Part shown: positions 30,771 to 43,300 of the stretch, piece by piece
Layout: each line of letters starts with the position of its first letter
How positions within the stretch are numbered: position 1 is the stretch's first letter
Assembly (NCBI RefSeq): GCF_024713945.1
Contig: NC_134683.1
Span: 312,501 to 376,500 of the forward strand
DNA: 64,000 nt
Direction of reading: 5' to 3'
Source: Dermatophagoides farinae
Taxonomy: Eukaryota; Arthropoda; Arachnida; Sarcoptiformes; Pyroglyphidae
The notes under the pieces: model-generated
Databases searched by the model: none
What the model saw: only the letters and a program-made list of their open reading frames with translations
What the model was told of the DNA's origin: nothing
Made by a program: the position numbers and the translations under genes

Positions 30771-32276
30771 TCAACTTTTTGACATAATCTGTACATAATG
30801 ACAAACAGCAAACATAATGCCAATTAATTCAATTATAGCGAAACCTAATGCAGTCCAGCCAAGCATTAATACATAATCACGCATTTCGGCGCCAAATTTG
30901 GACCAACAACCATCATAATAAATATTATTTGGATGTTTCCGATGGCCACAATTTTCCACAAATGTTTTGCAACATGAATCTGGCACTGGTATTGTTTTAT
31001 TACGATATTGATCGATAATTATTGATTGATTTTCATCATCATCGTTGTTGATAATTCTTAAATATTCATAATCATCATAATAATTCCAACCACAACATTG
31101 AAATTCATGATATAGTGATTCAATTTCTTCCGAATGATTGACTAGTAAATCGGCTATATCGACAGAATCACGTACAGAAATAAGAAAATCGTCATTATTA
31201 TTTCGAGCTGAATTCGTCGATAAAAATACATGATCCGGACTAACGGTTATTATCGCCAATAACCCGATAACCAATTGTACGGTAAATAGAAATAATAAGA
31301 TGAAAATATAGATACAAAGTACGATGGTTGAATTGGCAAAATGTGACCACGATGAATGTTTTTGTTGATCCTGGAACAATCGACATTGATGATGATGATG
31401 ATGATTATTATTATTATTATGTAATAATCGATTTGAATATTTTCGATCAATCAATAATAATGATGAATTATTTTGATGACTTGGTGTTGATGATACATAT
31501 CGATTGTGGTGATGGTCATTCATCATCGATATATCGATATCTGAACAATCATCTAAAATTATTGATTCATTTAAATAAGCTGATTTCGATGGTGTCGCTG
31601 TTGTTGATGATAATGAAGTGGATCGAAATGATGATTGTGGTTGTTGTTGTTGTGGTTGTTGTTTTTGTTGTGGACTATTTCGACTCCAATCACTATATCG
31701 AAATAATAAGGATTCATTTTCATTTACAATCATCTGTTGTCCGTTAAGATGACCACGACCGCGACGATAATAATAATAATCTGAACTTTTTGACCAACTA
31801 GTGGCTGTTGAGAAACAAATATTCATCAATGAAATCACAATGATGACAATTCCGCAGAATAACATTGAATAATGAATAATCTGCACCAGGTGACCATTGC
31901 CCAATAGATTGATAATGTTATTTAGATATTTTGTCGTCTCACCCAAATAACGGCTAACTTCTGGCCGTCCATATATGACCGTCAACAATAGGATACAAAT
32001 TCCACTTAATAGGAAGATAAAATTGAATAAAAACAAAACAAGATTAACAAAACGTGCCGAGAAACAACAACATTCTGGTGCCGGAATATTTTCACTTTGA
32101 TTTGCCAATAAAGATGATGGTGCAATCGGTAACGTAGGTGATGATTGCTTTGGCTGTCTAGGTTGTTGTTGTTTATGTTGTTGAGATATTTGTCGTTTCA
32201 ATGATGACGAAGACGACGACGGTGGTGTTGATGATGAATGTTGTTTTTGTTGTCGATTAGTTTCCGTCATTTTCAT
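30771..32276 (-). CDS. Tetraspanin with a large cytoplasmic insertion
   Basis: This is a single 501-codon exon. Residues 1-68 are a Ser/Gln-rich cytosolic head; CCC at 69-71 is a likely palmitoylation site. The TMs are about 76-103, 132-154, 316-344 and 468-493. The large extracellular loop (345-467) carries the tetraspanin signature FQCCGW, then DSCC, ENCG and DGCW. Tetraspanins organise membrane microdomains. The link between TM2 and TM3, normally only a few residues, is about 160 residues here, rich in Gln, Ser, Asn and His. It has no stop or splice signal suggesting an unremoved intron: the frame is open and donor/acceptor pairs of matching phase were not evident. Proteins of this kind cannot be assigned to a tetraspanin subgroup by eye. 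Confidence 0.88.
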   Translation of the reverse strand: MKMTETNRQQKQHSSSTPPSSSSSSLKRQISQQHKQQQPRQPKQSSPTLPIAPSSLLANQSENIPAPECCCFSARFVNLVLFLFNFIFLLSGICILLLTVIYGRPEVSRYLGETTKYLNNIINLLGNGHLVQIIHYSMLFCGIVIIVISLMNICFSTATSWSKSSDYYYYRRGRGHLNGQQMIVNENESLLFRYSDWSRNSPQQKQQPQQQQPQSSFRSTSLSSTTATPSKSAYLNESIILDDCSDIDISMMNDHHHNRYVSSTPSHQNNSSLLLIDRKYSNRLLHNNNNNHHHHHQCRLFQDQQKHSSWSHFANSTIVLCIYIFILLFLFTVQLVIGLLAIITVSPDHVFLSTNSARNNNDDFLISVRDSVDIADLLVNHSEEIESLYHEFQCCGWNYYDDYEYLRIINNDDDENQSIIIDQYRNKTIPVPDSCCKTFVENCGHRKHPNNIYYDGCWSKFGAEMRDYVLMLGWTALGFAIIELIGIMFAVCHYVQIMSKS

Positions 32277-35200
32277 TCAAGAGATCAAATGATTGTAAAA
32301 ATCAAAATTTAATTGAGATCAAACAGCAACCACGAAAAGAAGAAATAATAATAAAACAAGTTTAATGCGTGGGTGGCTAACTATCCACAGACGATTCACA
32401 AGTGGTTTTCATCAACATCCACCACTAGTTTGTTGTATTCGATGAAAATTATCTTTGGAGAAAAGGGTTTCACTTTTCAGAAATTAATCAGCAGATAAAC
32501 AACCAATTACACCAAGAAATAATCGTTGAAATCATAAGAAATCGGATACGGTTTGTTTTTTTTTGTCGATAACAAAAATCAATGGATCATCGATCGATCG
32601 CAATAAAAAAAAAGTAGATCTCGAAAAATATTCATTTATCGTACACACAGTACATATCATTTAGCATCTGGCAAGTGCATAGCACATACACACAAACACA
32701 TCAATGGCAAAATGTCAAATTGAAAATGCGGCCAAAATTTATGTCGTCGTATGAGAATCGATGATGATGAGGATGTGATGATGCACATATAACATACATC
32801 TACAATAGTGATGTTTGAACAGAAAATTGAAAATGAAAAATAGTGTCGCGTGCGCACGTGTAACGGTTGTTGTAGTTCATCAAGCTGAAAGTTTTTTTTT
32901 TTTTTTTTTGTTGTTGTCGACGACTACGACGAAGAATTTTCGAATGACCCGAATTTTTTTCTGATGAATGATGAATAATGATGTTGTTTTCGTTGTTGTT
33001 GACAACAAAATGTTCTGTTAAAATTTGTTCATCTCAAACGAGAACAAAAGTCTTAGTTTTTTTAGTCATAGAAATTCATTTCTAAGAAATCGGTGATGAT
33101 GATGACGATTGCCAAGGACATTGGATGGACACACATAAATTTTTTTCTGAATGAGAAAAAAATGACCGTTTGTGAAAAGCGACGAGAGAACACGTTGGTG
33201 GTCGTCGTTTTGTTTTTATCGTTTGTACGTTTTTATTCGTTGTTCAAAGCCAAGCTTAGCTTAATGAAAAAACAACCACCACGAGGCTATAATTTATCAA
33301 TTCGTTTTGCTTATTCATTCAATGTGGTTTGATCTGGTGTTTGGTTTTTCGTTGACCATTGGTGGTCATTCTATAATCACGATAATGATATGATGATCGA
33401 TACACACAAACACAGGTCACATAATGGGATTGGTTTTATTTTTGTTTTCTATGGCGAATCGAATTAACCATCCATCGATTTCGAAAAAAAAACTGTAGCA
33501 GAACTGTATAGCGAGAGAGATCAGAATCAAACATACACTCATTACCATAAATGGTAGAAAGAAAATTCAACGTTTTTTTCTCTTGAATATTTGGAGGAGT
33601 TTTTTGTTTGTTTGTTTGTTGATTAATGGTTTTTCAAAATGGTAGAAAATAAATCCCTCGGATTATGATGATGATCATTGATGATTAAAAAGTCAAATTA
33701 CGATACGATGTTGATGCAAGGTTTTTTTCTGCAAAATGAAATCCATAAAACTTACCCCATTCATATATATGCAAAAAAAAAAGAAAACCATATGTTTCGT
33801 TTGTTTGTTTTGTTTCAATTTCGGTTGTTTATTTTTTTGTTTGATTAACCCGTTGTTGTGGTGGTGGTGGTTACCATCTCACATGTTGATGAATCCCACG
33901 GTTTTCGTATTTGTTGTCATATGGATTCATTCATTCATTCATCGATGATGATGGCGTCATTATATATTTGAAATAAGGAAAGAAAAAAAACCGGTGGATT
34001 TTTTTTTCTTGCAACCACACTACACACAGAAGGATAGAAAAAAAAGAGAAAACACGTACAACACGTGTCCAGGTACATAGGCACACAGATAGTTGAATGA
34101 GGAAAAAAATTCAGCCAGACGATTACGCACACGATCAGATTGAATCACACAGAGGTCATTATCGATGAAATTCCAAAAAATTTAATTGCATGGACCTAGC
34201 TAAAGTTGATCATGAAATTTTGTTGCTGTATGGATGATTGAAAATGATCAAATGATTTACTTGAATTGATTGAATAAAACATTTCGCACACACAGACTGA
34301 CAGATTTCGAAGCTTTTTTGAAAAGTTTTCAAACTTCTAATCAGTGGTTGCTATTGGCAGTCGTAGTGGTATGGCTTCATTTTTTTTCTCTCTTGCAATT
34401 TTCAAACGAAAATCTCTCACACACACACACATTTTTACCTGTCTATCGTTTAATTGAATTTTCCAAGAATATGAAAAAAAAGTGGAATGTTTTCGCGAAC
34501 AACCAAAAGATTATTGTTCAAAGTTCAGCAATCACAGAACTGGACTGACTTATATAAGTGTTAATGTCAATAAAAAAAAATGGACAAAATTGAGAGAAAA
34601 AACACACCACCACCATTAACCAAACAAGTGAGAAAGAATTCCATAAACAAAATTGGTCCTGCCATCAGCTAACTAACCAACCATTAGGGCAAAGTTTACA
34701 CAAGGTGTGTATGTGTGTGTGTGTGTGTAGGTTGAATAAAATTCAGATTTTCTGTTTTTACCGGAGAAATAATGCGAAACCCTGCAAACAAAAAAGTCAA
34801 AATCTTTGTAAATAAAACCTTCCCACACACACACACACAATTACACCAAACAAACAAAAATAAATACAGGGATTTCAACCAAGAAAAAAAATTCTCAAAA
34901 GAATCATCATTTGATCAGTTTTTTGACGATCAAATCAAAACAAAAATGTGTGGCAAAACAACAAATAAACTTTGGAAAACTTTATCATACACACACACCC
35001 GTTTGGGGAAAGTAAAGTAAGTCATTTACCATTTACAAACACACATAGACAGAATAACAATATAACAAGAAATAAAATTCATTTTTTTCTGATCAAAAAC
35101 ATTTCAAAACATCATTGTCATATTCAAATCATTTGTTTGTTGATAGCTACATCGTTGTTGTTGTTATTGCGTTACCCAGAGTGATGGTTTTTCATATTAT

Positions 35201-35420
35201 CATGTCAGTGTCTTGTTTTTCTATAAATGGTCATTGAATATTGTGAATGAGACAATCCCTTTTGATTATTTAGCTCTAATTCAATTTAACCCATTTAGAA
35301 CAAATTAGTTTCAATTTGATTGAATTAGGTTCATTTCATTGTTTAAATTAGAATTTTTATTTTATTTGAATGTCAGCAAAAAAAAAAAAATGTCAATCCT
35401 GATTGACTGGCTGTCTTGTG
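32277..35420. other. Intergenic, no gene supported
   Basis: About 3.1 kb of low-complexity AT-rich DNA with CA/GT tracts (about 34412, 34711 and 34829) and poly-T runs. Short frames on both strands have no domain or paired splice sites. The left end should hold the tetraspanin promoter. Confidence 0.5.
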
Positions 35421-38400
35421 TTATGAAAACATGACTCGTCGTTTTGGTTTTTTTGAATTTTTCGTCTGTTGTTGATCATTCATGTTCATTTGTTGTTGCT
35501 GATGTTGTTCTTCATTGCTGTTGTTGTTGTTTTCGTTGTTCAAACCATCATTTTTATTATTTTGGCCATTTATTTTAATTGTTATCGATGCTGACAATCT
35601 TGATTGATGATTATTACCATTATTTTCGATTATCGATCGATCTTGATCATCATCAATTGAATGGCTTGCTGTTGTCTTATCAACAACGCGTTGTTGCTGT
35701 TGTTCTTTATTTTCGATCATTTGTGATCGTCGCATACATGCATCCATTGCTAGTAGTAAATTATGACCATATTTGGGTAATGAAATTGATTGTTGTGTGA
35801 ATAAATTCAAAACAAATCGAAAAACGGGAAATGAAATCATAAATCAAAATTGTACAATCAATACAATCGATACTTACAATCACAATTTGAATTCAAAAGA
35901 AAATTTCTTATTCGTTCATCACGATCTTCAAATACATAAAATGCTTTCTTCTGTATATTGACCATTGTTCGAACAATTTGCTGTTTAATCATTTCACGAT
36001 CAGATTGTCGAAGTTTATAAAAATCAGTCCATGTCCAGAATTGTTTACATGATGGTATCGATGATGTTGATGATTGTGAATGGCCATTATTATTAGCCAG
36101 TTGTCCTACGCTAATTTTTCGATTTGATTTCGATGTACGACGACGTCGTACAACATTCGTCAATTCATTTTTTGATCCTTTCAATAATCTTGTTTGATGT
36201 ACATCATCATCCACATCCAGAACATCTTCATCGTTATCTTGTTGTCGATTATCATCATCATCACCCATTGGGCCATCGGCCTTTCCTAAGAAAAAAAAGC
36301 AGATTATTGGATAATACGAAATAAATGAATTATTCACTTACCATGACCACGACGATTAAATATTCGATGCCAAAACGCCAAAGGCTTTTTTCTATCTATT
36401 GATTCTTTTCGTTGTGGTCGTTCCTGTTTATCATCATCTCGATAATCCAAATGTTGTTGAGCACCACCACAATCTTTTAAAATATCACCAACTTCTTGAT
36501 TGATCCAATTAATTAAATCATGATCATCCACGCGCGCATGATTTTTCCATGATTGATGAAAACGATATTGTTGTATCTGTACTATCATTAGGCCACAACG
36601 TTCTTTAATCATTGCAATCGTATCATCAAATATGGGCAGGAAACGTCCAGCTGTTTCATATGCAAGCCATTGATTACCGGCTTCTAAATCTTCAGAAATT
36701 TCGATAAAATTACAATAATCTTCTGGATGAACGAATGTTATTTTACGCCATGTATCTTTCAATCTTACAACAGGTGGACATTGAAGACTTTTTGTAATTA
36801 AATTTACTGAATGCCAATTATTCAATATTTGTAGATGACCAATGACCCGTATAAAGAATAGAATTGACCGTACACGTTGTTCTAATTGTTCATGCTGGAG
36901 GATATAAGTGGCAATCAAACGTACGATACGATTCTGGAAATGTAATAAACCTTTGATTTGTGAACATGTTTTCTGCACCAGGAAGGAAAGCAAAGATAAG
37001 TTCATTGAAATTATTAAAAAAAAATTGAAAAACTTACCATTGCATTTGTTACATTTAGAAAAAAGTGAATAATTTCCGATGATTTAATTGAATTGAAATA
37101 TTTTCTCACAATAATCGTCAATTCATTTGCAAACAAAATAATTTGTTCTTCGGATTCTGGATCAAATTCAATAAAATTATCGTTGGTGCTGTTTTCTGAA
37201 TTTTCATCATCCATATCAGTTGTTGTGGTAATGGTTAAATCGGAAAATATTGATAATTGAGTCGCTAAAGAATTCATTCGATTTGATTGTCTTCGATGAC
37301 GGAATTCTGGATTTATCAAGGCAACTTTATCTTGATAACATTCATGTTGTTGTTGCCGTTCAACTTCTGTGGACCACAATTGACCACCTCCATAACTTTG
37401 TCTACGAAATGTCATTGCGGTTGGATCACCACCAGAAAATGTTGGTGGTACCAATGATTGACGACGACGATTACTTACAGCTTGTATGTAACGCATTTCT
37501 GAATCTGTCATCATTCCATTCACGTTGAAACTTAATTTCAATTCTGGATAAAGCATATTACTTAAATCATCAATAGAAACATTATCAAGTATGTTCTGGC
37601 GAAAATTTGAGTCCAATAATTCTTCACCACAACAATCACCGTGACGTACATCCAACGTTAATTCCGATGACCATTCACGAAGCTTGTTATTTTTATCTTG
37701 ATTATTTGCAAGTAAACAATCCATCTCTGGATTTGGCATAAGAAATACAGGACGTGGCTGTAGTATTGAACCACGACGACGATTTTTTTGACGATTATAA
37801 ATTCTTCGTCCAGAACCGCTAGTGGTTGTTGGATGTGAAAATTGATACAATGCTTCATCTGAACATTCAATTAACTGTTGCCAGGTTTTAAATCTTTGTT
37901 TTGATTGGATTTTTGGTAAATTCAATCCAATCATACAACCATCATTAACACCTTCACCGAATCGATTAATTTTTGGTAATTCTGTTGCATCGTAATCACC
38001 GTCATCATCGTCATCATCGTTACGGAATCCATATGGAATACGCCATAATTTATCATTAATTTTTGATTCCGGTATGCGGAAATATTTATTTACATCAATA
38101 TTATTTGCGGGATTCAATGTTGCCAACAATTCACGTTCATTATCATCAATTTGAATTTTATTTTTCATAATCGGTTCTTCGGTTGATAGATATTTTACAA
38201 GTTTTAATTTCTGTTTCTTAATAGCGATTTCATCGTTGGATTTATTTTTCTTCGTCTTATTTTCGATTATGCCATTCTGTTCTTCTGATGGAATTGTCTT
38301 TTTATTTTTATTTTTCTTTAAACTTGAAAATCGAAATTTTTTGACCCAACCACTTTTTTGATTATCTTGACTATGACGGCGATTGTTTTCGTTATCTATT

Positions 38401-38525
38401 TGGTCATCACTCACTACATTATCATTATCATCATCATCATCAACTTCAAGATTAAAATGGATATGACCGTTATGTTTTTTCTTCATTTTATCATTATCAT
38501 CGTTGTTGTGATTAAAAATGGACAT
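35421..38525 (-). CDS. Divergent RasGEF (CDC25-domain) protein
   Basis: The exons are 38525-37038, 36972-36342, 36285-35878 and 35749-35421 (951 aa). The N-terminal 460 residues are Asp/Asn/Lys/Arg-rich with no domain I recognise. Residues about 475-640 match the distal part of a CDC25 RasGEF domain: GLLHFQNRIVRLIATYIL, RVRSILFFIRVIGHLQILNN, RLKDTWRKI, an LP segment (RFLPIFDD) and VQIQQYRF near the end. RasGEFs release GDP from Ras/Rap GTPases. The first half of the domain is poorly conserved, so activity is uncertain. The C-terminal part holds an FWTWTDFYKLRQSDREMIKQQ helix segment and an Asn/Gln-rich end. The first three introns are clear; the last acceptor (TACTACTAG) is weak but is the first AG after the donor. 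The start is the first ATG of the open frame. Confidence 0.75.
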
Positions 38526-40333
38526 TTTTTTTGCACCGGAAAATATACAAGTGAAACAAAAAGCGAAAAAAAGAAATTGAATATAAAACACTGATGTTGG
38601 TAAACAAACCACCAATGCAATTAAAGCAAAAAAGTTTATTCTCAAGGAAAAAGAAATTCAATACCTATGCAATCAATCAGTGCGTTAGTGTGTGTGTGTG
38701 TATGTGTGTGTGCACGACAATTACAAAATGAAATGAAACAGAGAAAAAGAAAATGTATGAAATTTGATGACAAATTCCAAATTTCTTTTTTATTATTATT
38801 GTCATCATTTATGACACCAACAACAATACATTGGTCGATGTTTTTTTTTCTTTGAAAAAAGTAATAAAAAAATAAAAAATAAAACGTCAAGTGTTTCGGA
38901 ATCACAAGCGGATTAGCACATAGAGTGATGATAAAAATAGAATCGACTTTTTTTCTGGTTGCTTGTGGATCAATAATCGTTTCCTTGTGAGAAATTTTTT
39001 TTTTTTTGTTGAATTCAAAATTATAACAAGATTAATGATGGATAAAGAAAAATTTCAAGAAAAATAAAACGACAGTTGACATTTGCCAAAACAAAAACAT
39101 CTGAAAAAACAAACACATTTACCACCAGCACGTAATTGATTTGTCAAAAAAAAAAGAAAAATTCACTCAATTATTAAAGTTCATTGTTGTTGTTGTCGTT
39201 GTGGATTAATAATAATGATGATGATGATGATTGAATTTGTAATAATTTTCCACACAAGACGAATCATTAGTCAATGATGTGTTAGTGTGTGTATCAAATT
39301 TTATTTATCCATCCATTGTCACATACACCGAAAGCCACAAACCACCAATATTACCATTACAACAAAACGTGTTATAGATATCTATCTATATTTACCACGT
39401 TTATATTTTTTTTGTGATGATGTATCTCATCAGGCTTTAAATAACGGAAACAAAGAACTTTGCGCCTTTTGCTTTACATTACTTTTTCCAATGTATATGA
39501 TAATGATAATAAAAAAACGATAGAAAACTCAGTTTTTTTTCTCTTTTGCTTTATATTCATTTATTTTGTACAATTAGAATTTGAAAAATTAATCGAGGAT
39601 GAATGTTTGGCTGTTGCTACACATAAATTCGTGTTTGCTGTTAAGATTGTTGGGATTTCTTGAGAATTTTTTTTCCAAACATTTTAGAGCATTTTATATC
39701 AATCAATCAATCAAAATAGAATCACAATTGTTTTTTCTTTCTAAAAAAAAAAAAAAAATTTAAAGTTGACTTTTGTTTTGGAAAAATAAAAATAAAAATT
39801 CCATCAAATGAGACCAGTTTTTCAGATCTTCTAATCGCTGTTGTTGTTGTTGTTGTTGTTTATCGTTCCAAGAATTTAAAGAATTTTTTTAGATTATCAA
39901 ATAAATCGCTAACAGACGATGATGATGATGATGATGATGACGAAGACGACGATGGTAGCTGATTATTATTATTATTATTATCGATACCTAAAATTTTCAA
40001 TAATGATTTATGATAAATAAGAAGAAAAGTGCAAAGAGTTTTGATTTGAATATAAATTGTGTGTGAAAGTGTGTGAGAAAGAGAAACAAATAAGTAACAA
40101 TTATATAGATTTAAGGAATTGATAATAAGAATAAGAATAATAATAAAGATAAGAAGAGGAAGAAATAAATAGAATATTTTGTTTGTTTGTTTTCAAGAAT
40201 CAAGAATCATCAAAAAAAAAATCGCAAAACCATCACCACCTGCACATCATTCATTCATTCACTCATCATTCACCAATCATAAATCAAAACAAAACAAAAT
40301 CAGCTGTATTATTATTTTTTGTTTTGTTTTTTG
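38526..40333. other. Intergenic, with a possible extra OGDH 3' exon
   Basis: The region holds GT and A/T tracts (about 38686-38712, 38996) and no supported gene. On the minus strand 39987-39860 is an open stretch after a TTTTAG acceptor; it is discussed as a finding. The remainder is the promoter side of the RasGEF gene and the 3' flank of OGDH. Confidence 0.45.
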
Positions 40334-43300
40334 TTACAAACCAGCAAATGAATCGGCAAATAATTTTTCAATCTCTTTTTTGTGTATATGTTTATTGCCT
40401 GTGGCTGGTGATGCCGATACTGCGCGGCCAGCATAACTAAAATTAATCAATGAAAATGAAAGAGAAAAATTAATGTTTTTTTTTACAAAAATAAAAAATT
40501 TTTTCTTACTTAAACTTTTTCGATTCCATATTCAAATGTCTCAATGTTGTCTGTATTAGTGGTTGAACGTAGCTCCAATATCCTTGATTTTTATGTTCTT
40601 CTTGTGTCCAGATAAGATCAGCATCTGGATATTTTGATAACTCATCACGTAATAAATCAAAAGGAAATGGACATAATTGTTCCACACGAACAATTGCAAC
40701 TTTATCGTCAAGACTACGTTGTTGTCGTTCTTTGAGTAATTCATAATAAACTTTACCAGTGCATAAAATGATACGTTTTACACTGGATGGATTCGTACGA
40801 ATAGGTTCCGTTTCATCGGGTAATAAACGACGAAATTCCGTCTCGGGTAATAATTCATCAAAACTAGATTTACATTGTGGATGTCTTAGCAGCGATTTTG
40901 GTGTGAATACAACCAACTATTCAAGAAAAAAAAGAATTCAAAATTATGAAAATGAGTCCAACAAAAAAAAATCTGAAAATTACTTACTGGTTTACGGAAC
41001 GGTAACGCAATCTGTCTACGTAGTATATGGAACATATTGGCTGGTGTACTACAATTAGCAACAATCATGTTGATATCATGTAATTGTTTCAATGAGAAAT
41101 ATTCATCGATAACCTGGAACGGAATGGAAATTTAAAATCCAAATTCCAAAAAATTCATCATCAAACTTACCGGAAATTCATCTGAATCAACAGCACATAA
41201 TTGTAGAAATCTTTCTGGACGAGCCGATGAATGTTCTGGGCCCATACCTTCCATACCATGTGGTAAAAGTAAAATAAGACCACTTTGCCGCACCCATTTA
41301 GCTTGACCGCTACAAATAAATTGATCAATAATACATTGGGCCGTGTTGTTGAAATCACCAAATTGTGCTTCCCACATTACCAATGCATTTGGATTGGTCA
41401 TTGAGAAACCAAGTTCAAATCCGAGAACACCATATTCAGATAATGAACTATTACATACAGTATATGGTGCTTGGTCGGCATACAAATGACATAATGGACG
41501 ATACGTAGATTTATCCATTGTTTGATGATGAAGAACATGATGTCGATGACTAAATGTACCACGTTCAACATCTTGACCACTTAAACGAACATGAATACCT
41601 TCTTTCAACAGAGAACCAAATGCTAATGCTTCAGCCAATGCCCAATCCAATTGACGATTTTCAACCATTTCCATACGTGCTTTCAAGATACGTTTTAGAC
41701 CAGGATGAATTTTAAATGGATCTGGTGGGGGTGTCGAGAATTTTGTACCAATATGACGTAAGGTTTCTTCATCAACACCGGTTGGATCACATTTATGTTC
41801 AGAACGAGTACCGAAAAATCCATGCCACGGTGAATCAAGCCAATCCCGGTTATACATTTTAACTTCTTTCTCCGTATTTTTATAAGCTTCGGTCAAGATA
41901 TTATCATATTTTTCCCATAATTGTTTCACATATTCTTCGGTGACAACATTTTCCGAAATCAATTTCTTGACATATTTATGTACCGCCGGTGTTGTATTAC
42001 GAATTTTCGTATACATTAATGGCTGTGTAAACTTTGGTTCATCAATTTCATTGTGGCCATTACGACGATAACAAACTAGATCAATGACGACATCTTTTCC
42101 GAATTTTGCACGCCATTCTGCTGCTACTTTACTAACATGTACTACGGCTTCAGGATCATCAGCATTAACGTGGAAAATTGGTGCATTCACTACACGTGCA
42201 ACATCCGTACAATATGGTGATGACCGTGCTTCACGTGGATCAGTAGTGAAACCAATTTGATTATTAACAACAATATGTACCGTGCCATGTGTTGAATAAT
42301 CGGGTAATTCCGACAAATGAAATGTCTCGTACACTACACCTTGACCAGCAAATGCAGCATCACCATGTAATAATATGCTCATAACTTTTTTGCCTTGTGA
42401 ATCACCCAAATAAAATTGTTCAGCACGTGTTTTTCCTTGAACCACTGGATCGACAGCTTCCAAATGTGATGGATTAGCCACTAGTGCTAGTTTTATATTA
42501 CGATTACTTTTACGATTCAAACGTTCATGTGACATTCCAAGATGGTATTTAACATCACCAGAACCCTATAAAATTTCGAAAATTATTTTCTACACTAGAT
42601 CAAAACTTATAGATACAAGCATCATAAATACCTCATCAGCTGGTTCCAGACTATTGAATTGAGCGAAAATCTGTTCTAATGGTTTACGGCAAACATTTGC
42701 CAACACATTTAATCGGCCACGATGAGGCATACCCATCACGATGCTATCGATACCGAGAACAGATGAATTATCAATAACTTCTTTCATTGATGGTATCAAT
42801 ACTTCACAACCTTCTAGACCGAAACGTTTTTCTGATGACCATTTTTTGGCTAAAAATTCTTCAAATTTATGTGAACGTGTCAAACGTGCTAGTAAGGTTT
42901 TTTTCTTTTCTTCATTCAAATCCATAATACCAGGTGTTTCAAATTTTTGCCTAATCCATTGACATTGTTCCAGATTATTAATAAACATATACTCGACACC
43001 AATATGACGACAATAAACATTTTCTAATCGACGTAATATTTCACGTAATGGTAACACACTTTCATCACCACCAATAAATGTTGTATTCGGCAGTTTGAAT
43101 AAACGATCCATATCTTTTTCCTCTGTAGACAAAAAAAAAATTAATTAAAATTAATTAACCAAATCAATTAGTCAGGTTATTTTCAGTGAAAAAAATTGAA
43201 TACCAAATTGATGAACACGAAGCCAAGCACCATCACGATCAAAATTAGTAACATTAATTTCAAGCGGATCAAGCTTAGCAAAATAATGGCCACGAATCTT

